DNA from: Corynebacterium yonathiae
GTDB taxonomy: Bacteria; Actinomycetota; Actinomycetes; Mycobacteriales; Mycobacteriaceae
Reading direction: 5' to 3'
Length of the DNA: 64,000 nucleotides
Assembly (NCBI RefSeq): GCF_027570195.1
Contig: NZ_JAKMUZ010000011.1
Span: 1-64,000, forward strand
This document shows, in pieces, positions 51,436 through 60,585 of the stretch. The first letter of the stretch is position 1. The number at the start of each line of letters is the position of its first letter. Below the pieces are notes generated by a model. That model ran no database searches. It was not told the DNA's origin and saw only the letters and a list, made by a program, of their open reading frames with translations. The translations under genes and the position numbers were made by a program.

Positions 51436-53211
51436 ATGGGTTTTATGGACAAGCTGACCAAGAAGCGTTCCGCTAAAAAGGTCACCGATGAAGTAAGCGA
51501 CGTAGTCGTCGTTGGCGGTGGCTCCGCAGGCTCCGTCATCGCCGCACGCCTGACCGAAGACAAGAACACCCGCGTGCTGGTCCTCGAGGCCGGCCGCCCA
51601 GATTCCCTGTGGGATCTGTTCATTCACATGCCATCCGGTTTCTCTTTCCCAATCGGTGCAAAGAACTATGACTGGATGTACGAGTCCGATCCGGAGCCGG
51701 AGATGAACGGCCGCCGCGTCTACCATGCCCGCGGCAAGGTTCTCGGCGGATCTTCTTCCATCAACGGCATGATCTACCAGCGCGGTAACCCGATGGACTA
51801 TGAGAAGTGGGGCCAGAACCCGGGCATGGAGAACTGGGACTTCGCCCACTGCCTGCCGTACTTCAACCGCATGGAAACCGCCGCTGCGGCCGAGCCGAAC
51901 GATCCGCGCCGTGGCCACGATGGCCCGCTGTACCTCTCCCGCGGTCCGGCTACCTCCGAGCTCTTCCAGGCCCTGTTCAAGTCTGTGCAGGAAGCCGGCT
52001 ACAACCTGACCAATGACGTCAATGGTTACCGCCAGGAAGGCTTCGCTCCGTTCGACCGTAATATTAAGAACGGCAAGCGCTGGTCCGCTGCCCGCGCTTA
52101 CCTCTACCCCAACATGGATCGCGAGAACCTCGAGATCCGCACCCGCGCATTTACCACCAAGATCCTCTTCGAGGGACAGAAGGCCGTCGGCGTCGAGTAC
52201 GAGTGGCAGGGCGGCGTTCACCGCGTTTATGCCGAAAAGATCGTGCTGTCCGCCGGTGCCATTAACACCCCGCAGCTGCTGGAAATCTCCGGCATTGGTG
52301 ACCGTGAGATTCTGGAGAAGCACGGCATCGACGTCGTCAAGCACCTGCCGGGTGTGGGCGAGAACCTGCAGGACCACCTCGAGGTCTACATCCAGTATGA
52401 GACCACCAAGTCCACCGCGTCCTCCCAGCCTTACCTGGATAAGTGGCGCTGGCCGTTCATGGGCCTGCAGTGGCTGCTGACCCACAAGGGCCCGGTTGCT
52501 ACCTCCCACTTTGAGGGCGGCGGCTTCGTGCGCTCCAATGAGAATGAGGATTACCCGAACCTCATGTTCCACTTCCTGCCGATGGCCGTGCGCTACGACG
52601 GCCAGAAGGCGGACGTCAAGCACGGCTTCCAGTGGCACGTGGGCCCGATGTTCTCCGATACCAAGGGCCACGTTCACATCAAGAGCGCCGATATCCACGA
52701 CAAGCCGTCCATCCTCTTCAACTACCTGAAGACCGACCAGGACCGCCGCGAGTGGGTTGAGGCCGTACGCGTTGCCCGCTCCCTGCTGGATACCAAGGCT
52801 ATGGAAGAGGTAGGCGCCCGCGAGTTCAGCCCGGGCCCGGATGTCCAGACCGACGAGGAGATCCTGGAGTGGGTCCGCAACGATGGCGAGACCGCGCTGC
52901 ACCCATCGTGCACCGCCAAGATGGGCGCGGAGTCCGATCCTATGGCCGTAGTTAACCCAGACACCATGGGTGTATGGGGCGTCGAAGGCCTCTACATTGC
53001 GGATGCCTCCGTCTTCCCGTCCGTGACCAACGGCAATATCTACGCCCCAACCATGATGGTGGGTGAGAAGGCTGCCGACCTCATCGCCGGCCGTACCCCG
53101 CTCGAGCCGAACCACGCTGAGTGGTACAAGGCCAAGCAGGATATGCCGCTCTATGCTGAGGGCGAAGCAGTCCGCGATCACAAGCACTCCATCCAGGGCG
53201 CTGACCACTAA
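51436..53211 (+). CDS. betA: Choline dehydrogenase (GMC oxidoreductase)
   Basis: This 591-residue FAD enzyme has the dinucleotide-binding [11 protein letters not shown] and a second FAD motif [12 protein letters not shown]. It has GMC signatures near residues 110 and 270, and a C-terminal active-site region with H-P-S-C-T. It oxidises choline to betaine aldehyde. The ATG at 51436 follows GAAGG; the upstream frame at 51406 overlaps the GlxR palindrome. It forms a choline-to-betaine pathway with BetB and BetT. Confidence 0.93.
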   Translation: MGFMDKLTKKRSAKKVTDEVSDVVVVGGGSAGSVIAARLTEDKNTRVLVLEAGRPDSLWDLFIHMPSGFSFPIGAKNYDWMYESDPEPEMNGRRVYHARGKVLGGSSSINGMIYQRGNPMDYEKWGQNPGMENWDFAHCLPYFNRMETAAAAEPNDPRRGHDGPLYLSRGPATSELFQALFKSVQEAGYNLTNDVNGYRQEGFAPFDRNIKNGKRWSAARAYLYPNMDRENLEIRTRAFTTKILFEGQKAVGVEYEWQGGVHRVYAEKIVLSAGAINTPQLLEISGIGDREILEKHGIDVVKHLPGVGENLQDHLEVYIQYETTKSTASSQPYLDKWRWPFMGLQWLLTHKGPVATSHFEGGGFVRSNENEDYPNLMFHFLPMAVRYDGQKADVKHGFQWHVGPMFSDTKGHVHIKSADIHDKPSILFNYLKTDQDRREWVEAVRVARSLLDTKAMEEVGAREFSPGPDVQTDEEILEWVRNDGETALHPSCTAKMGAESDPMAVVNPDTMGVWGVEGLYIADASVFPSVTNGNIYAPTMMVGEKAADLIAGRTPLEPNHAEWYKAKQDMPLYAEGEAVRDHKHSIQGADH

Positions 53212-53234
53212 GCACCCCCGCGCCGGATGGCTGT

Positions 53235-53276
53235 AGCGCCGCGTTCCCTTTTCCTGGGGGCGCGGCGCTTTTGCTT
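53235..53276 (+). terminator. Intrinsic terminator of betA
   Basis: Stem AGCGCCGCG (53235-53243) pairs with CGCGGCGCT (53261-53269) and is followed by TTTTGCTT. It lies 24 bp after the betA stop. Confidence 0.85.
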
Positions 53277-53391
53277 GCCGACGTCTCCCTTTCCCACCGC
53301 GTACCCCTCCGCCTGACCAGAACCATGATTTAATCGCCTCGCAAGGAACCAGGTCCAATGCAATGGGGCGCCAGAGTAAAGGAAGGCATTA

Positions 53392-53520
53392 ATGCTCAGC
53401 ATTATCGCTCTAGTCATTAGTATCGTTTTCGCCGTTGCCGTTATTAAAAAGCTCGATGACATCGATGCGCACTTAAAGGAACTACTCGCCTCGCGCGAAG
53501 ATGGCGAAACACCGCGTTAA
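53392..53520 (+). CDS. Small membrane protein, 42 residues
   Basis: The ATG has a strong AAAGGAAGG site 6-14 bases upstream. The product has one hydrophobic helix (about 3-18, I-I-A-L-V-I-S-I-V-F) followed by an amphipathic tail K-K-L-D-D-I-D-A-H-L-K-E-L-L. The design resembles small membrane regulators or toxin-like peptides, but no family is recognised. It lies between the betA terminator and the cadmium segment. Confidence 0.6.
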   Translation: MLSIIALVISIVFAVAVIKKLDDIDAHLKELLASREDGETPR

Positions 53521-54067
53521 TCGTGCGGGTGGCTAAGGAGATGGTGAACAAATTTCGAATTAACCAACTGCAAAAGGCCCATACCGCCCGTGAAATGGAA
53601 TTTTCCTGCGATGTAGCTTGAAGGCTATGGCTTCGTAGACCAAAGTGGTTTCCAAGCAGCAGTTCCAGTACTTCGTACGCAGGGTAGCCAACACTGCCGA
53701 CTTCAAGGAAGTATCATTCCCGGATACCAGCGAAAAGAGTTAGTCATTTGGCTATTAGAAAGCTTCGCTACGTGTGGTTCGACCCGTACGCAATGTCCGT
53801 GAGTGTCTAGCCCTTGATGGAGAACCTGGTGTCAGTGTCGCTGGCCGCACCTACGCCGCCGTCATGTCCGCCGACACCCTGTTCATCACCATCCCCACAG
53901 GGGTGGGTGTGGACATCCACGTGAAGATTCTGGAGAATTTCGCCGCCCACGTCGCCCCCGCGTTGAGTTGGCAGCCGAACCGCGAAGGACCAGTCATCGG
54001 CTATCCCATCGACTAATTCTTGCAGGTCGCAGGACTTTCGCGTGACTGTTAGTTCAGCCCATTTTAA
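53521..54067. pseudogene. Gene debris at the left edge of the cadmium module
   Basis: Several broken frames occur. Plus-strand 53639-53743 reads T-K-V-V-S-K-Q-Q-F-Q-Y-F-V-R-R-V-A-N then a stop, with a stop directly upstream. The frame 53774-54016 has a run ending V-I-G-Y-P-I-D with no recognised family; the part from about 53820 looks coding by composition. No complete gene is present. Likely remnants left by insertion of the cmtR-cadA segment. Confidence 0.5.
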
Positions 54068-54099
54068 ATAGTTCATCGCACACTGTATAGTTCAGCGCA
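54068..54099 (+). promoter_or_regulatory. Two ATAGTTCA direct repeats, probable CmtR operator
   Basis: ATAGTTCATCGCA (54068-54080) and ATAGTTCAGCGCA (54087-54099) repeat with a 19-bp period. The second overlaps the cmtR start ATG, so a bound repressor would block both transcription and translation start. A third partial copy, ATAGTTCAGCG, occurs at 56643-56653 past cadA. Confidence 0.5.
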
Positions 54100-54458
54100 T
54101 GCTGACTATTGCTTCGCGCCTCGACGTCATGAACCGGCTCGGCCGGGCCATGGCTGATCCGACGCGCTCCCGAATCCTGCTAACCCTACTAGACGGTCCG
54201 AGCTACCCGGCCGTGCTCGCGCAGAGCTTGGATCTGACCCGCTCGAACGTCTCGAATCACCTATCCTGCCTGCGCGATTGTGGCATTGTCGTAGCTGAGC
54301 CGGAGGGCCGCAAGACCCGCTACGAAATCGCCGATCCCCACCTCGCGGCAGCGCTCGAAGCGCTGGTCCACGCGACGCTGGTCGTCGACGAGAATGCCCC
54401 CTGTATCGACACTGAGTGCTCGGTGCCCGACTGCGGCGAGAAAGGAACGGACGCATGA
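54099..54458 (+). CDS. cmtR: Cd(II)/Pb(II)-sensing repressor CmtR (ArsR/SmtB family)
   Basis: This 119-residue winged-helix repressor has the recognition helix L-T-R-S-N-V-S-N-H-L-S-C-L-R and the metal-binding cysteines Cys57, Cys61 and Cys102 (L-S-C-L-R-D-C and P-C-I-D), the same three positions as M. tuberculosis CmtR. Cadmium or lead binding releases it from DNA. It overlaps cadA by 4 bp (ATGA), so sensor and pump are co-expressed. Confidence 0.92.
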   Translation: MLTIASRLDVMNRLGRAMADPTRSRILLTLLDGPSYPAVLAQSLDLTRSNVSNHLSCLRDCGIVVAEPEGRKTRYEIADPHLAAALEALVHATLVVDENAPCIDTECSVPDCGEKGTDA

Positions 54459-56347
54459 GTTCAGCATGTGGATGCGAACACGAACCTGCTACGGAGATTG
54501 ACGAGCTCGATCGGCCATGGTGGAAGGACCCTGAGCTACTGCTGCCGATCTTCTCCGGCGTAGCCCTCATAACAGGACTGGCGCTGGACTGGTCCGACTT
54601 GGAGACGCCCGCGACGGTACTTTATTGGGTTGGCCTGCTGTTGGGCGCTTACACGTTCGCGCCTGGAGCGATCCGGAACCTTGTCACGAAGCGCAAGCTC
54701 GGCATTGGCTTGCTAATGACGATCAGCGCGGTCGGTGCGGTGATCCTCGGATTCGTCGGAGAGGCCGCGGCGCTAGCGTTCCTGTACTCGATCGCCGAGG
54801 CACTGGAAGACAAGGCGATGGACCGGGCCCAAGGCGGACTGCGGGCGCTGTTGAAGCTGGTACCGCAGACCGCGACGGTGCTGCGCGACGGCACAGCGGC
54901 CGAGGTCGAAGCGAAGGACCTCGAGGTTGGCGAGCTAATGCTCGTGCGCCCCGGGGAGCGGATCGCCACGGACGGCATCATTCGATCCGGGCGCTCCAGC
55001 CTTGACACCTCAGCGATCACCGGAGAATCCATTCCGGAGGAGGTTGCGCCCGGCGACGAAGTGCCTGCGGGAGCGATCAACTCCGCCGGGGTGCTGGAGG
55101 TCGAGACGACCGCAGCTGGAACGGACAACTCGCTGACCACACTCGTGGACCTAGTCGAGCAAGCGCAGGCGGAAAAGGGCGACCGCGCCCGGATCGCCGA
55201 CCGGATTGCCCAACCCCTAGTGCCCGGGGTGATGATCCTGGCGGTGCTGGTCGGCGTTATCGGCTCACTGCTGGGCGACCCTGAGACGTGGATCACCCGT
55301 GCGCTGGTAGTCCTGGTCGCAGCGTCGCCGTGCGCGCTGGCAATCTCCGTGCCGCTGACGGTCGTGGCCGCGATCGGCGCGGCCAGCCAGTTCGGAGTGG
55401 TCATCAAGTCCGGCGCGGCGTTCGAGCGACTCGGCGGCATCCGTCACCTGGCAGTGGACAAAACCGGAACCCTTACCCGCAACCAGCCTGAGGTTACCGG
55501 AGTGGTCCCGGCAGACGGATTCGATCGGACGCAGGTGCTTTCTTTCGCGGCGGCAGTTGAGCAGCAATCGACGCACCCCCTCGCCGCGGCGATCGCGGCA
55601 GCGGGGCCCGAAGCGCGCACCGCCTCGGACATCAGCGAGGAAGCTGGGCATGGCATCGGCGGCACCGTCGAAGGCCGACGGGTGCTGGTGGGCAGCCCCC
55701 GATGGATCGACGCCGGGCCACTGAAAGCAGACGTTGAGCGCATGGAGTCCGAGGGCCAGACCTGCGTCCTGGTCACCGTCGATGACGCTCTCGCCGGGGC
55801 GATCGGGGTCCGCGACGAGTTGCGGCCCGAGGTGCCCGAAGCCGTGCAGGCCCTGCACGCCAACGACGTGGAAGTAAGCATGCTCACCGGCGACAACACT
55901 CGCACCGCCCGGGCGCTGGCTGGAATCGCCGGAATCAACGACGTGCGCGCCGAGCTGCGCCCTGAGGACAAGACAAGCATCGTCGCCGAATTCTCCTCCA
56001 AGACGTCGACAGCGATGATCGGCGACGGCATCAACGACGCGCCGGCACTGGCGGGCGCGACGGTGGGCATAGCGATGGGAGCGACCGGCTCTGACGCCGC
56101 GATCGAGTCCGCTGACGTCGCCTTCACCGGCCACGACCTCCGGCTAATCCCGAAGGCGCTGCAGCACGCCCGCCGAGGAAGCCGGATCATCAACCAGAAC
56201 ATCGTGCTGTCTCTGGCCATCATCATCGTGTTGTTGCCACTGGCGATCAGCGGCGTGCTGGGCCTGGCCGCCGTCGTGTTGGTTCACGAGGTCGCCGAAG
56301 TGATCGTGATCTTGAACGGCCTGCGGGCTGCGCAAGCGAAGCACTGA
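54455..56347 (+). CDS. Cadmium/cobalt-type P1B-4 ATPase (SPC motif)
   Basis: This 630-residue ATPase has a short N-terminus with C-G-C-E-H (no HMA domain), T-G-E-S, S-P-C-A-L in the metal-binding helix, D-K-T-G-T-L-T, H-P and G-D-G-I-N-D-A-P, with late H-E-V-A-E in TM6. SPC plus H-E-x-x-E marks the P1B-4 group, like mycobacterial CtpG/CtpD. The CmtR partner supports Cd export. Start at ATG 54455 by overlap with cmtR; an upstream ATG at 54416 lies in the cmtR gene. Confidence 0.9.
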   Translation: MSSACGCEHEPATEIDELDRPWWKDPELLLPIFSGVALITGLALDWSDLETPATVLYWVGLLLGAYTFAPGAIRNLVTKRKLGIGLLMTISAVGAVILGFVGEAAALAFLYSIAEALEDKAMDRAQGGLRALLKLVPQTATVLRDGTAAEVEAKDLEVGELMLVRPGERIATDGIIRSGRSSLDTSAITGESIPEEVAPGDEVPAGAINSAGVLEVETTAAGTDNSLTTLVDLVEQAQAEKGDRARIADRIAQPLVPGVMILAVLVGVIGSLLGDPETWITRALVVLVAASPCALAISVPLTVVAAIGAASQFGVVIKSGAAFERLGGIRHLAVDKTGTLTRNQPEVTGVVPADGFDRTQVLSFAAAVEQQSTHPLAAAIAAAGPEARTASDISEEAGHGIGGTVEGRRVLVGSPRWIDAGPLKADVERMESEGQTCVLVTVDDALAGAIGVRDELRPEVPEAVQALHANDVEVSMLTGDNTRTARALAGIAGINDVRAELRPEDKTSIVAEFSSKTSTAMIGDGINDAPALAGATVGIAMGATGSDAAIESADVAFTGHDLRLIPKALQHARRGSRIINQNIVLSLAIIIVLLPLAISGVLGLAAVVLVHEVAEVIVILNGLRAAQAKH

Positions 56348-56802
56348 GGCTGTGACCGGCAAGTCTCATAAGGGTTAAACCACACACGCCGAGCGGACAC
56401 ACCTTGGGCCAGGCACGTCATTCGAGTTTACGGTCCGTCTCCGTGGAATCGGGATCGTACTCGGTGATCTGTCCCTTCTCGGTGCGTGTGGGCACGGGGG
56501 CTGTGGGCGAGCCACCACCCAGCACGTGCCCCAGCCGGTCAAGGGCCCCGAGCGCGCGGCGTCTCCAGCGCAGATCGTGGAAGGATCGAACTTGCTCAGG
56601 GACCAAGCGTCACCGCGAGACTCTTTACGTCCTGCAACTTGAATAGTTCAGCGGCCTTGATACCGCGGACATCCATTCGGAGTGTCGCCGAGTCTCATCG
56701 ACACAGCCTGCGACTACCTGGGCAGTGTGTTTGACAAAGGACCCCACCCTCATCAGCATTACCGAGCCCTCGCCGTTCCAGTTGCCGTAACCGACTAGAT
56801 GC
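56348..56802. other. Degenerate region right of the cadmium ATPase
   Basis: No complete gene is visible. A minus-strand frame at 56418-56606 (TTG start, 62 residues, Arg-rich R-W-R-R-R-A-L-G-A-L-D-R-L-G) looks coding by composition but matches no family I know and is closed by a stop just upstream of its TTG. A third ATAGTTCAGCG copy lies at 56643. The stretch is likely debris of the acquired segment. Confidence 0.4.
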
Positions 56803-57048
56803 AGATTCTTCACCGCGGTTTTCGCGCAGTTTATTCGCCCCGATATCTCGCCCACTTGGACCGTTGCGGTGGCGGCAATCCGCGTGGCGATGCCCGTGGC
56901 GTGGTTTTCTACCTTTGCGCTCATTGTGCGCGCGGCATCGCGCTGGATTGCGCATCATTTCGCGACCATCGATATCGTTTCCGGTCTTATCTTTGCGGTG
57001 CTGGGACTCGTAATGGCCGTGGAGGGCATCATCGAGCTCTTCAGTTAG
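56803..57048 (+). pseudogene. C-terminal relic of a LysE-family exporter
   Basis: Frame 56803-57048 reads R-F-F-T-A-V-F-A-Q-F-I-R-P-D, then a membrane segment (A-W-F-S-T-F-A-L-I-V) and a final G-L-I-F-A-V-L-G-L-V-M-A-V-E-G helix before the stop, the pattern of the C-terminal half of LysE transporters. A stop lies upstream in frame and the N-terminal half is absent. It is adjacent to a complete LysE gene at 57185, so the cadmium module or its debris appears to have replaced the 5' half of a second LysE gene. Confidence 0.75.
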
Positions 57049-57184
57049 TGCAGGTGGCGGATTTCTATAAAAGAGTTGATATAGGAGCCGCCTAAATCAC
57101 AGAACTTACCTGTTTCGCTGCAGGTGAGAGGGCCCTTATAGTGGCATGCGTTAATCCAATAGCATGCGAGTATGGAGGTGTTAG

Positions 57185-57859
57185 GTGGCTATTAGCGCCC
57201 TCGTGACTCTGATGGGCGTGTGGTTCGCGGCGATGGCCTCGCCGGGTCCAGACGTAGTGCAAATCATTCGCTTAGGTGCGCGTTCTACGCGCGCAGCCGT
57301 ATGGGCGGCGCTTGGTAGTACCACCGGCCTTACCATTTGGACCGTGGCCTCCTTGGCGGGGCTATCCGCGCTGATTTCCGCGCACCCTGGCATCCTCGTG
57401 GCGCTGCAGGTTCTCGGTGGTTGTTACCTGCTGTGGATGGCCTATACCGCCATTACCGGTGGCATCAAGGAGCGCCGCGCGCCCGCAACCGTAGTGGGCA
57501 CCGAAACCCGCGCCCCGCAGCCGCGCGGGTTTACGCCGGACGGCATTATCAAGGCGGCCACCGCCTATCGCATGGGATTCATCTGCGATCTCTCGAACCC
57601 CAAAGTGGTCATCTTCTTTGGCGCCATCTTTGCCAACTTCATCGACCCCGGCATGGGCATCGGTGCCACTCTCATGGTGGGTGCCGTATTGATTTTGGAA
57701 AGCCTCGTGCTCTTTGTAGGCGTGGCTTTGAGCACCCGCGCGGTATCGAAGTGGATGGCTAAGAACTCCGCCTGGGTGGATATTGTCAGCGGCGTGGTCT
57801 TCCTGCTGCTGGGTGTCATCATCCTTTTTGAAGGAGTGCGTGGCCTTATAGCCATGTAA
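57185..57859 (+). CDS. LysE-family translocator
   Basis: This 224-residue exporter starts at a GTG with GGAGG upstream. It has about six helices and the LysE core S-P-G-P-D-V near the N-terminus, N-P-K-V-V-I-F-F-G-A and a C-terminal G-V-V-F-L-L-L-G helix. The substrate of this subgroup is unknown (amino acids such as lysine, threonine or homoserine lactones in relatives). It is the first gene of a block continuing with ybjQ-like. Confidence 0.88.
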   Translation: MAISALVTLMGVWFAAMASPGPDVVQIIRLGARSTRAAVWAALGSTTGLTIWTVASLAGLSALISAHPGILVALQVLGGCYLLWMAYTAITGGIKERRAPATVVGTETRAPQPRGFTPDGIIKAATAYRMGFICDLSNPKVVIFFGAIFANFIDPGMGIGATLMVGAVLILESLVLFVGVALSTRAVSKWMAKNSAWVDIVSGVVFLLLGVIILFEGVRGLIAM

Positions 57860-57868
57860 TCTGGGGCC

Positions 57869-58198
57869 ATGATTTTTACCACTACTAATACCGTTGATGG
57901 CTATGAAATTACGGACTATATCCGCATCATCGCCGGGGAAACCGTCATCGGTATTAATATGCTGAAGGATTTCGGGGCATCCCTCCGCAATATCACCGGT
58001 GGACGCTCCGCTGGATACGAAAGCGAAGCCATCAAGGCGCGCGAGGCGGCACTCGATGAGCTGTGGCGCCGCGGGCAGGAGCTCGGGGCCGATGGTGTGG
58101 TGGGCATCGCCTTTGATTATTCGCCCATGGGAACGTCGAATGACATGTTGATGGTTACAGCTACCGGCACGGCGGTGAAGCTGCGCGCTCGTGATTAA
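57869..58198 (+). CDS. YbjQ/UPF0145 heavy-metal-binding-domain protein
   Basis: This 109-residue protein shows the YbjQ pattern: T-T-N-T-V-D-G-Y-E-I near the start, G-R-S-A-G-Y-E-S-E-A-I-K-A-R-E-A-A and G-A-D-G-V-V-G-I-A-F-D-Y. It forms pentameric assemblies in structural work on relatives; a metal role is proposed but unproven. The next gene starts inside its end with an 8-bp overlap. Confidence 0.85.
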   Translation: MIFTTTNTVDGYEITDYIRIIAGETVIGINMLKDFGASLRNITGGRSAGYESEAIKAREAALDELWRRGQELGADGVVGIAFDYSPMGTSNDMLMVTATGTAVKLRARD

Positions 58199-59126
58199 AA
58201 TCGGCAAGAAAACACTGGCCCTGTGTGCTGGGTTATGCGCGGCAGCCGGACTCATGGCGGGGTGCGAGGAAGAACCGCCGCAGCCGGGCAGCGTGCCGAA
58301 TGAATCGCAAGGCGCGGCCGATGGCTATATCACCACGCTGCCGGACCAGGGCACAACGGCCAATGGCCGCTACCAGATCATTAACCTACAAAATCATCGC
58401 AGTTTTGTAGTCCACGTTCCGTTTAATGCGGATAAGCACCACCGCTTGCCCGTGGTGGTGGCGATGCACGGCTATGAGATGGACGCCGGCAATATGTTCA
58501 AAGGCACTGACCTTTCCCAAGGCGATGCCATTACCGTCTTTGTCCAAGGCGCGGGCAAGGCATGGGCGCCGGCACCGTATGCGGTAACCAGCTTGGACGA
58601 TGACCTCACATACGTCGATGACACGATTGATTTCGTCCGCCGCCACTATCCCGCCACGGACACCACCTATGGCGTGGGCTTTTCCAATGGCGGCGGGTTC
58701 GCCCGTGCGGTGACCTGCAAGCGGCCGGGCCTATTCGATGCGGTGGCCACGGTCTCGGCGGCAAAATATGACCGCGTGGAAAAAGACTGCGCCAGCGAGC
58801 CCACCGATTACCTGGATATCCACGGCACCGAAGACGCGCTGATGAAATATGGCGGTGGGCGCCAACACGGAGCGCACTACCACTCGGCCAAACAATCGCT
58901 GCGCGGGATTGCGAAAGAAAATGGGTGCAATCCGTTCCCAAAGAGGCGTCGGAAAGACGCAGTGGAGCACTTTACCTGGCGGGTATGTGATGCGCGCACC
59001 GAGCAATACACCATCCACGGGGGCACGCACACGTGGAACGGTGGGGCTACGGACCATTCCGGCCTAGTCAAGGCAGAGTGGACCACTGATACGGTGCTGG
59101 ATTTCTTCCATATCGACCACCCGTAG
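58191..59126 (+). CDS. Esterase lipoprotein of the PHB-depolymerase/LpqC type
   Basis: This 311-residue protein starts at a GTG and has a signal peptide with lipobox L-M-A-G-C (Cys at about 25). The hydrolase domain has G-F-S-N-G-G (nucleophile Ser), a V-V-A-M-H-G-Y oxyanion strand and a C-terminal catalytic His in H-T-W-N-G-G. LpqC-like proteins are extracellular polyester or feruloyl esterase relatives. Substrate unknown; the 8-bp overlap with the previous gene suggests co-translation. Confidence 0.83.
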   Translation: MIKIGKKTLALCAGLCAAAGLMAGCEEEPPQPGSVPNESQGAADGYITTLPDQGTTANGRYQIINLQNHRSFVVHVPFNADKHHRLPVVVAMHGYEMDAGNMFKGTDLSQGDAITVFVQGAGKAWAPAPYAVTSLDDDLTYVDDTIDFVRRHYPATDTTYGVGFSNGGGFARAVTCKRPGLFDAVATVSAAKYDRVEKDCASEPTDYLDIHGTEDALMKYGGGRQHGAHYHSAKQSLRGIAKENGCNPFPKRRRKDAVEHFTWRVCDARTEQYTIHGGTHTWNGGATDHSGLVKAEWTTDTVLDFFHIDHP

Positions 59127-59161
59127 TAAGCGCAGCGCGCGGGCTGGGTAAGCTGGGCGGC

Positions 59162-59446
59162 ATGCTAGACATTCCTATCAACGGCGACTCCATTAAATTG
59201 GGGCAGTTCATCAAGCTGGCGAGCTTGGTGGCTACCGGCGGCGAGGCCAAGGAACTCATCGCGGCAGGCGTGGTTACGGTCAATGGCGAGCCCGAAACGC
59301 GCCGGGGTGCCACACTTCACCCAGGCGATGAAGTGTGCATCGAGGATGCCTGCGCGCGGGTGGGCGAGTCGGACGATGACGATGATTATTTTGACGAGGC
59401 CACGGCCGACGATGACTTTGATCCGGAAAAGTGGAGGAATATGTAG
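59162..59446 (+). CDS. RNA-binding S4-domain protein with acidic tail
   Basis: This 94-residue protein has an S4 domain (about 10-65) with I-K-L-G-Q-F-I-K-L-A and A-A-G-V-V-T-V-N-G-E, the typical turn of YbcJ/RluB-type S4 proteins. The tail is very acidic (D-D-D-D-D-Y-F-D-E). It likely binds structured RNA; no fixed role is known. Directly followed by the VOC gene with no gap. Confidence 0.82.
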   Translation: MLDIPINGDSIKLGQFIKLASLVATGGEAKELIAAGVVTVNGEPETRRGATLHPGDEVCIEDACARVGESDDDDDYFDEATADDDFDPEKWRNM

Positions 59447-60274
59447 ATGCCAGCATTCGAAGCTGAAGTGGGCATGCCCTACTGGATTGACCTGACCACC
59501 TCGGACCCGCGCAAGTCCGCGCACTTTTACGAGGAGGTACTGGGGTGGGAGATTTCCGCCGAGTCTGCGGAGGAAAAGCCTTATCAGATGGCGCGCTTGC
59601 AGGGCCTGCCCATCGCCGGACTTATCCCGCAACCGGAAGAAGCACCCATGCCGGATACTTGGGTGACCTACTTCCTCTCCAAGGACATCGCGGGTGATTG
59701 CCAGCGCGCCGAGAGCCTGGGCGGGCGCATCCTGGTGGAGCCGCAGCAAGTGCAGCTAGGGCACATGGCTTTGCTTGCCGACGCCGCCGGCGGCATGTTC
59801 GGCCTCATCCAGCCCGCCGGCCCAGAGCACTTCGTCGCCGCCGGCGAACCCGGCACCCCGGTATGGCACGAGCTCACCGCAACCTCGGGTTTCCGGCGCG
59901 CAATGGACTTTTATGGAGAGCTTTTCAATTGGGAAATTCGCGCCATGCAGTCCGAGGATGAGAACTTCATTTACGCCACCGCGGAAGAAGACGGTGCGCC
60001 CTTTGCCGGCCTGTGGAACGCCGAGGGCCAGTTCCCGCCCCAGGTGCCGAGCTTCTGGCAGACCTACTTGGGTGTGCGCGATATCGACGCTGCTGCGAAG
60101 AAGGCCGTGGAACTAGGCGGCGAGGTCATCCGCGAACCATGGGATTCGCCCTTTGGCCGCATGTGCCTCTTGGCCGATTCCACCGGTGCGACCATCACCC
60201 TCACCGAGGTCGACGATGCCCCTGAAGAGGAGCCGACCGAATCGGATGACGTGTTGGGCCTTGACCTGCAGTAG
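59447..60274 (+). CDS. Double-VOC-domain protein (glyoxalase/bleomycin-resistance fold)
   Basis: This 275-residue protein has two VOC modules of about 120 residues each, beginning Y-W-I-D-L-T-T-S-D-P and W-H-E-L-T-A-T-S-G. Metal ligand candidates are few, so enzyme activity is uncertain. Similar double VOC proteins occur in actinobacteria as hydrolase-like or binding proteins. It starts one base after the S4 gene stop, so the two are co-translated. Confidence 0.82.
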   Translation: MPAFEAEVGMPYWIDLTTSDPRKSAHFYEEVLGWEISAESAEEKPYQMARLQGLPIAGLIPQPEEAPMPDTWVTYFLSKDIAGDCQRAESLGGRILVEPQQVQLGHMALLADAAGGMFGLIQPAGPEHFVAAGEPGTPVWHELTATSGFRRAMDFYGELFNWEIRAMQSEDENFIYATAEEDGAPFAGLWNAEGQFPPQVPSFWQTYLGVRDIDAAAKKAVELGGEVIREPWDSPFGRMCLLADSTGATITLTEVDDAPEEEPTESDDVLGLDLQ

Positions 60275-60279
60275 TAGCG

Positions 60280-60585
60280 ATGAGTGAGTCGCCACTGGTT
60301 AAGCGCGTACTGGCGGTGGTTGCCGTGATTCCACCCGGCAACGTCACCTCCTATGGTGAGGTGGCAAAGGTCGCTGGCTGCGGCGCGCGCAACGTCGGTA
60401 CCGTGTTAAAGCGCCACGGTGCCGGTACCGCCTGGTGGCGCGTGGTCCGCGCCGATGGCACCTCACACGATCCCGCCCGTGCGGCGGAGTACTGGGACCG
60501 CGAGGCCATCGCCCACGCTGGCGGGCGCGTTAAAATGCACGAGCACGGAATCGATGCCCGCGAATTACAGGAGTTGATGGAGTGA
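60280..60585 (+). CDS. Alkyltransferase-like protein (ATL)
   Basis: This 101-residue protein has the MGMT DNA-binding helix-turn-helix fold and P-P-G-N-V-T-S-Y-G-E-V, but the active-site P-C-H-R-V is replaced by A-W-W-R-V (Trp52). This is the ATL hallmark: it binds O6-alkylguanine and flags it for nucleotide excision repair without reaction. The 4-bp overlap with the next gene suggests co-transcription with the SMR pair, which is unusual. Confidence 0.9.
   Translation: MSESPLVKRVLAVVAVIPPGNVTSYGEVAKVAGCGARNVGTVLKRHGAGTAWWRVVRADGTSHDPARAAEYWDREAIAHAGGRVKMHEHGIDARELQELME

Noticed and set aside
51379..53358. 659-codon minus-strand frame opposite betA
   Set aside because: Antisense shadow; Val/Leu/Gly-rich with no motif, while betA has full GMC motifs.
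60100..60300. Guanidine riboswitch before the SMR pair
   Set aside because: The region is coding (VOC and ATL genes) and no guanidine aptamer motif is seen.
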